A stretch of 6,488 nt of DNA from an uncultured Peptostreptococcaceae bacterium (GTDB lineage: Bacteria > Bacillota > Clostridia > Peptostreptococcales > Anaerovoracaceae): positions 1-6,488 of the forward strand of contig CAJOQI010000112.1 of assembly GCA_905236895.1 (NCBI GenBank). Reading direction: 5' to 3'. The stretch's first letter is position 1. Every line of letters starts with the position of its first letter. Positions 6,197-6,488 of the stretch are shown piece after piece. Under the pieces are notes generated by a model. The model searched no databases and was not told where the DNA came from. It saw only the letters and a list, made by a program, of their open reading frames with translations. The position numbers and the translations under genes are program-made.

Positions 6197-6232
6197 TCGA
6201 AACTATGCTTGTACTATTTTTCGATACTATGC
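6197..6232. repeat. Direct repeat in the hipB leader
   Basis: TCGAAACTATGC (6197-6208) and TCGATACTATGC (6221-6232) match at 11 of 12 positions with a 24-bp period. The block also contains an inverted pair TCGAAA / TTTCGA (6197-6202, 6219-6224). It overlaps the hipB ribosome-binding site region at one end and the first CGTACG operator at the other, so it could be a second regulatory element. The TCGA-ACTAT theme loosely resembles the ATPase operator. Confidence 0.35.
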
Positions 6233-6240
6233 CGTACGGC
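6231..6240. promoter_or_regulatory. hipBA operator site 1 (nearest hipB)
   Basis: GCCGTACGGC, a perfect 10-bp palindrome in the hipB 5' leader, identical to site 3. With TTA/TAA flanks the minus strand reads TTAGCCGTACGGCAT. Confidence 0.6.
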
Positions 6241-6268
6241 TAATTTTTGCTATATTTCACGAAATTGG

Positions 6269-6278
6269 TGCGTACGAC
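6269..6278. promoter_or_regulatory. hipBA operator site 2 (degenerate)
   Basis: TGCGTACGAC matches sites 1 and 3 at 7 of 10 positions and keeps the CGTACG core. Its centre is 38 bp from site 1 and 39 bp from site 3, an even spacing that argues for a real site. It lies about 20 bases downstream of the predicted -10. Confidence 0.5.
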
Positions 6279-6295
6279 TAAATTAATACACAACC

Positions 6296-6325
6296 ATTAT
6301 ATATTAAGCCGTACGGCGAAGTCAA
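6296..6325 (-). promoter_or_regulatory. Predicted promoter of the hipBA operon
   Basis: On the minus strand: -35 TTGACT (6320-6325, five of six), an 18-base spacer, and a perfect -10 TATAAT (6296-6301). The spacer contains operator site 3, so a bound repressor would block RNA polymerase directly. The 5' leader would be about 100 bases long and contain operator sites 1 and 2. Confidence 0.65.
6308..6317. promoter_or_regulatory. hipBA operator site 3 (between -35 and -10)
   Basis: GCCGTACGGC, a perfect palindrome identical to site 1, located inside the promoter spacer. This is the position expected for autorepression by HipB. Confidence 0.6.
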
Positions 6326-6352
6326 TACATCCCCTCGCTATCTCATTTCTCC

Positions 6353-6400
6353 TTTATAACCTTTTATAACTTCATTTCTATTTTATAACCTTTTATAACT
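6353..6400. repeat. Iteron-like tandem TTATAAC repeats
   Basis: TTTATAACCTTTTATAACT occurs exactly twice (6353-6371 and 6382-6400), with a 29-bp period. Each copy is itself two TTTATAAC units 10 bp apart, about one helical turn, giving four units in phase on the DNA. This looks like a cooperative protein-binding array such as initiator iterons or a multi-site operator. It lies upstream of the hipBA promoter, and no gene in the window accounts for it. Confidence 0.6.
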
Positions 6401-6436
6401 CTAATCTCACTATCTTTAAGGTTATGTAAGGTTATA
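6384..6436. repeat. Large imperfect inverted repeat formed with an opposite-facing copy
   Basis: TATAACCTTTTATAAC (6384-6399) pairs with GTTATGTAAGGTTATA (6421-6436) at 14 of 16 positions, around a 21-base centre. The right arm again holds two AAGGTTAT units 10 bp apart, so the array has units in both orientations. The arms are AT-rich and no T-tract follows, so a terminator is unlikely. It could be an operator for a gene beyond the right edge or an origin-like site. Confidence 0.45.
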
Positions 6437-6442
6437 CGACCA

Positions 6443-6488
6443 TTATGTGCGGTTTTGAGAAATGGCTGTAAGCATTGAAAAACCTGGA
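6443..6488 (-). other. Possible 3' end of a gene entering from the right edge
   Basis: On the minus strand the last 15 codons before TAA 6445-6443 are open to the edge and end GFSMLTAISQNRT. The plus strand also has a short open stretch from ATG 6462 (MAVSIEKPG), without a ribosome-binding site. Too short to decide whether either is coding; apart from this and the repeats nothing else is seen right of the hipBA promoter. Confidence 0.15.

Noticed and set aside
6353..6400. Tandem repeats read as a CRISPR array
   Set aside because: There are only two 19-bp repeats with a 10-bp gap, no proper spacers and no cas genes.
6384..6436. Inverted repeat read as a rho-independent terminator
   Set aside because: The arms are AT-rich, the loop is long and no T-run follows; a protein-binding array fits better.
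6462..6488. Possible plus-strand start codon at the right edge (MAVSIEKPG)
   Set aside because: Only nine codons are visible and no ribosome-binding site precedes it.

Overview
The window comes from a low-GC Gram-positive bacterium, most likely a clostridium-like member of the Bacillota. This is inferred from strong AGGAGG ribosome-binding sites, a lipobox lipoprotein, a Gram-positive style secreted acidic protein, and a ParB fragment of the kind found on clostridial conjugative elements. No rRNA, tRNA or CRISPR array is visible. Every convincing gene lies on the minus strand, so transcription runs from right to left.

Left block (1-2643): two cell-surface genes. The upstream gene (793-2619) encodes a lipoprotein with an acidic linker, an Ig-like beta domain and a C-terminal domain that I match by eye to GT80 sialyltransferases (PM0188 / Photobacterium type). 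The family's general-base Asp and catalytic His are present, but the serine pair that holds the CMP phosphate is not. The gene after it (1-722) runs off the left edge. It encodes a signal peptide followed by about 190 residues rich in Asp, Glu, Ser and Asn. It never meets a stop codon inside the window, so an ORF list that requires a stop would miss it.

Middle block (2633-3418): a scrapyard of mobile-element debris. It holds a ParB-like protein cut off just after its GHRRR motif, a 98-codon ORF whose last third looks like a junction or frameshift product, and three short out-of-frame ORF tails that read like protein ends but have no convincing starts.

Right block (3417-6488): a compact hipB-hipA-ATPase cluster. 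HipB (Xre-type HTH) and HipA (Ser/Thr kinase toxin with all catalytic motifs) are 7 bases apart. They are preceded by a strong promoter with three CGTACG-centred palindromes at 38-39 bp intervals, the expected layout for HipB autoregulation. A DUF4143-type AAA ATPase follows 26 bases after hipA, but it appears to have its own promoter. That promoter lies in the last codons of hipA and the gap, and is bracketed by two near-palindromic TGTCGA/TCGACA sites 33 bp apart. The ATPase may therefore be uncoupled from the toxin-antitoxin operon and separately repressed.

At the far right, 6353-6436 holds an iteron-like cluster of TTATAAC repeats: two exact 19-bp direct repeats plus an inverted copy. No gene is visible there to explain it. 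The most unusual items are the donor-site-altered GT80-like lipoprotein beside a Ser/Thr-containing acidic secreted protein, the double-operator promoter inside the end of hipA, and the repeat cluster.
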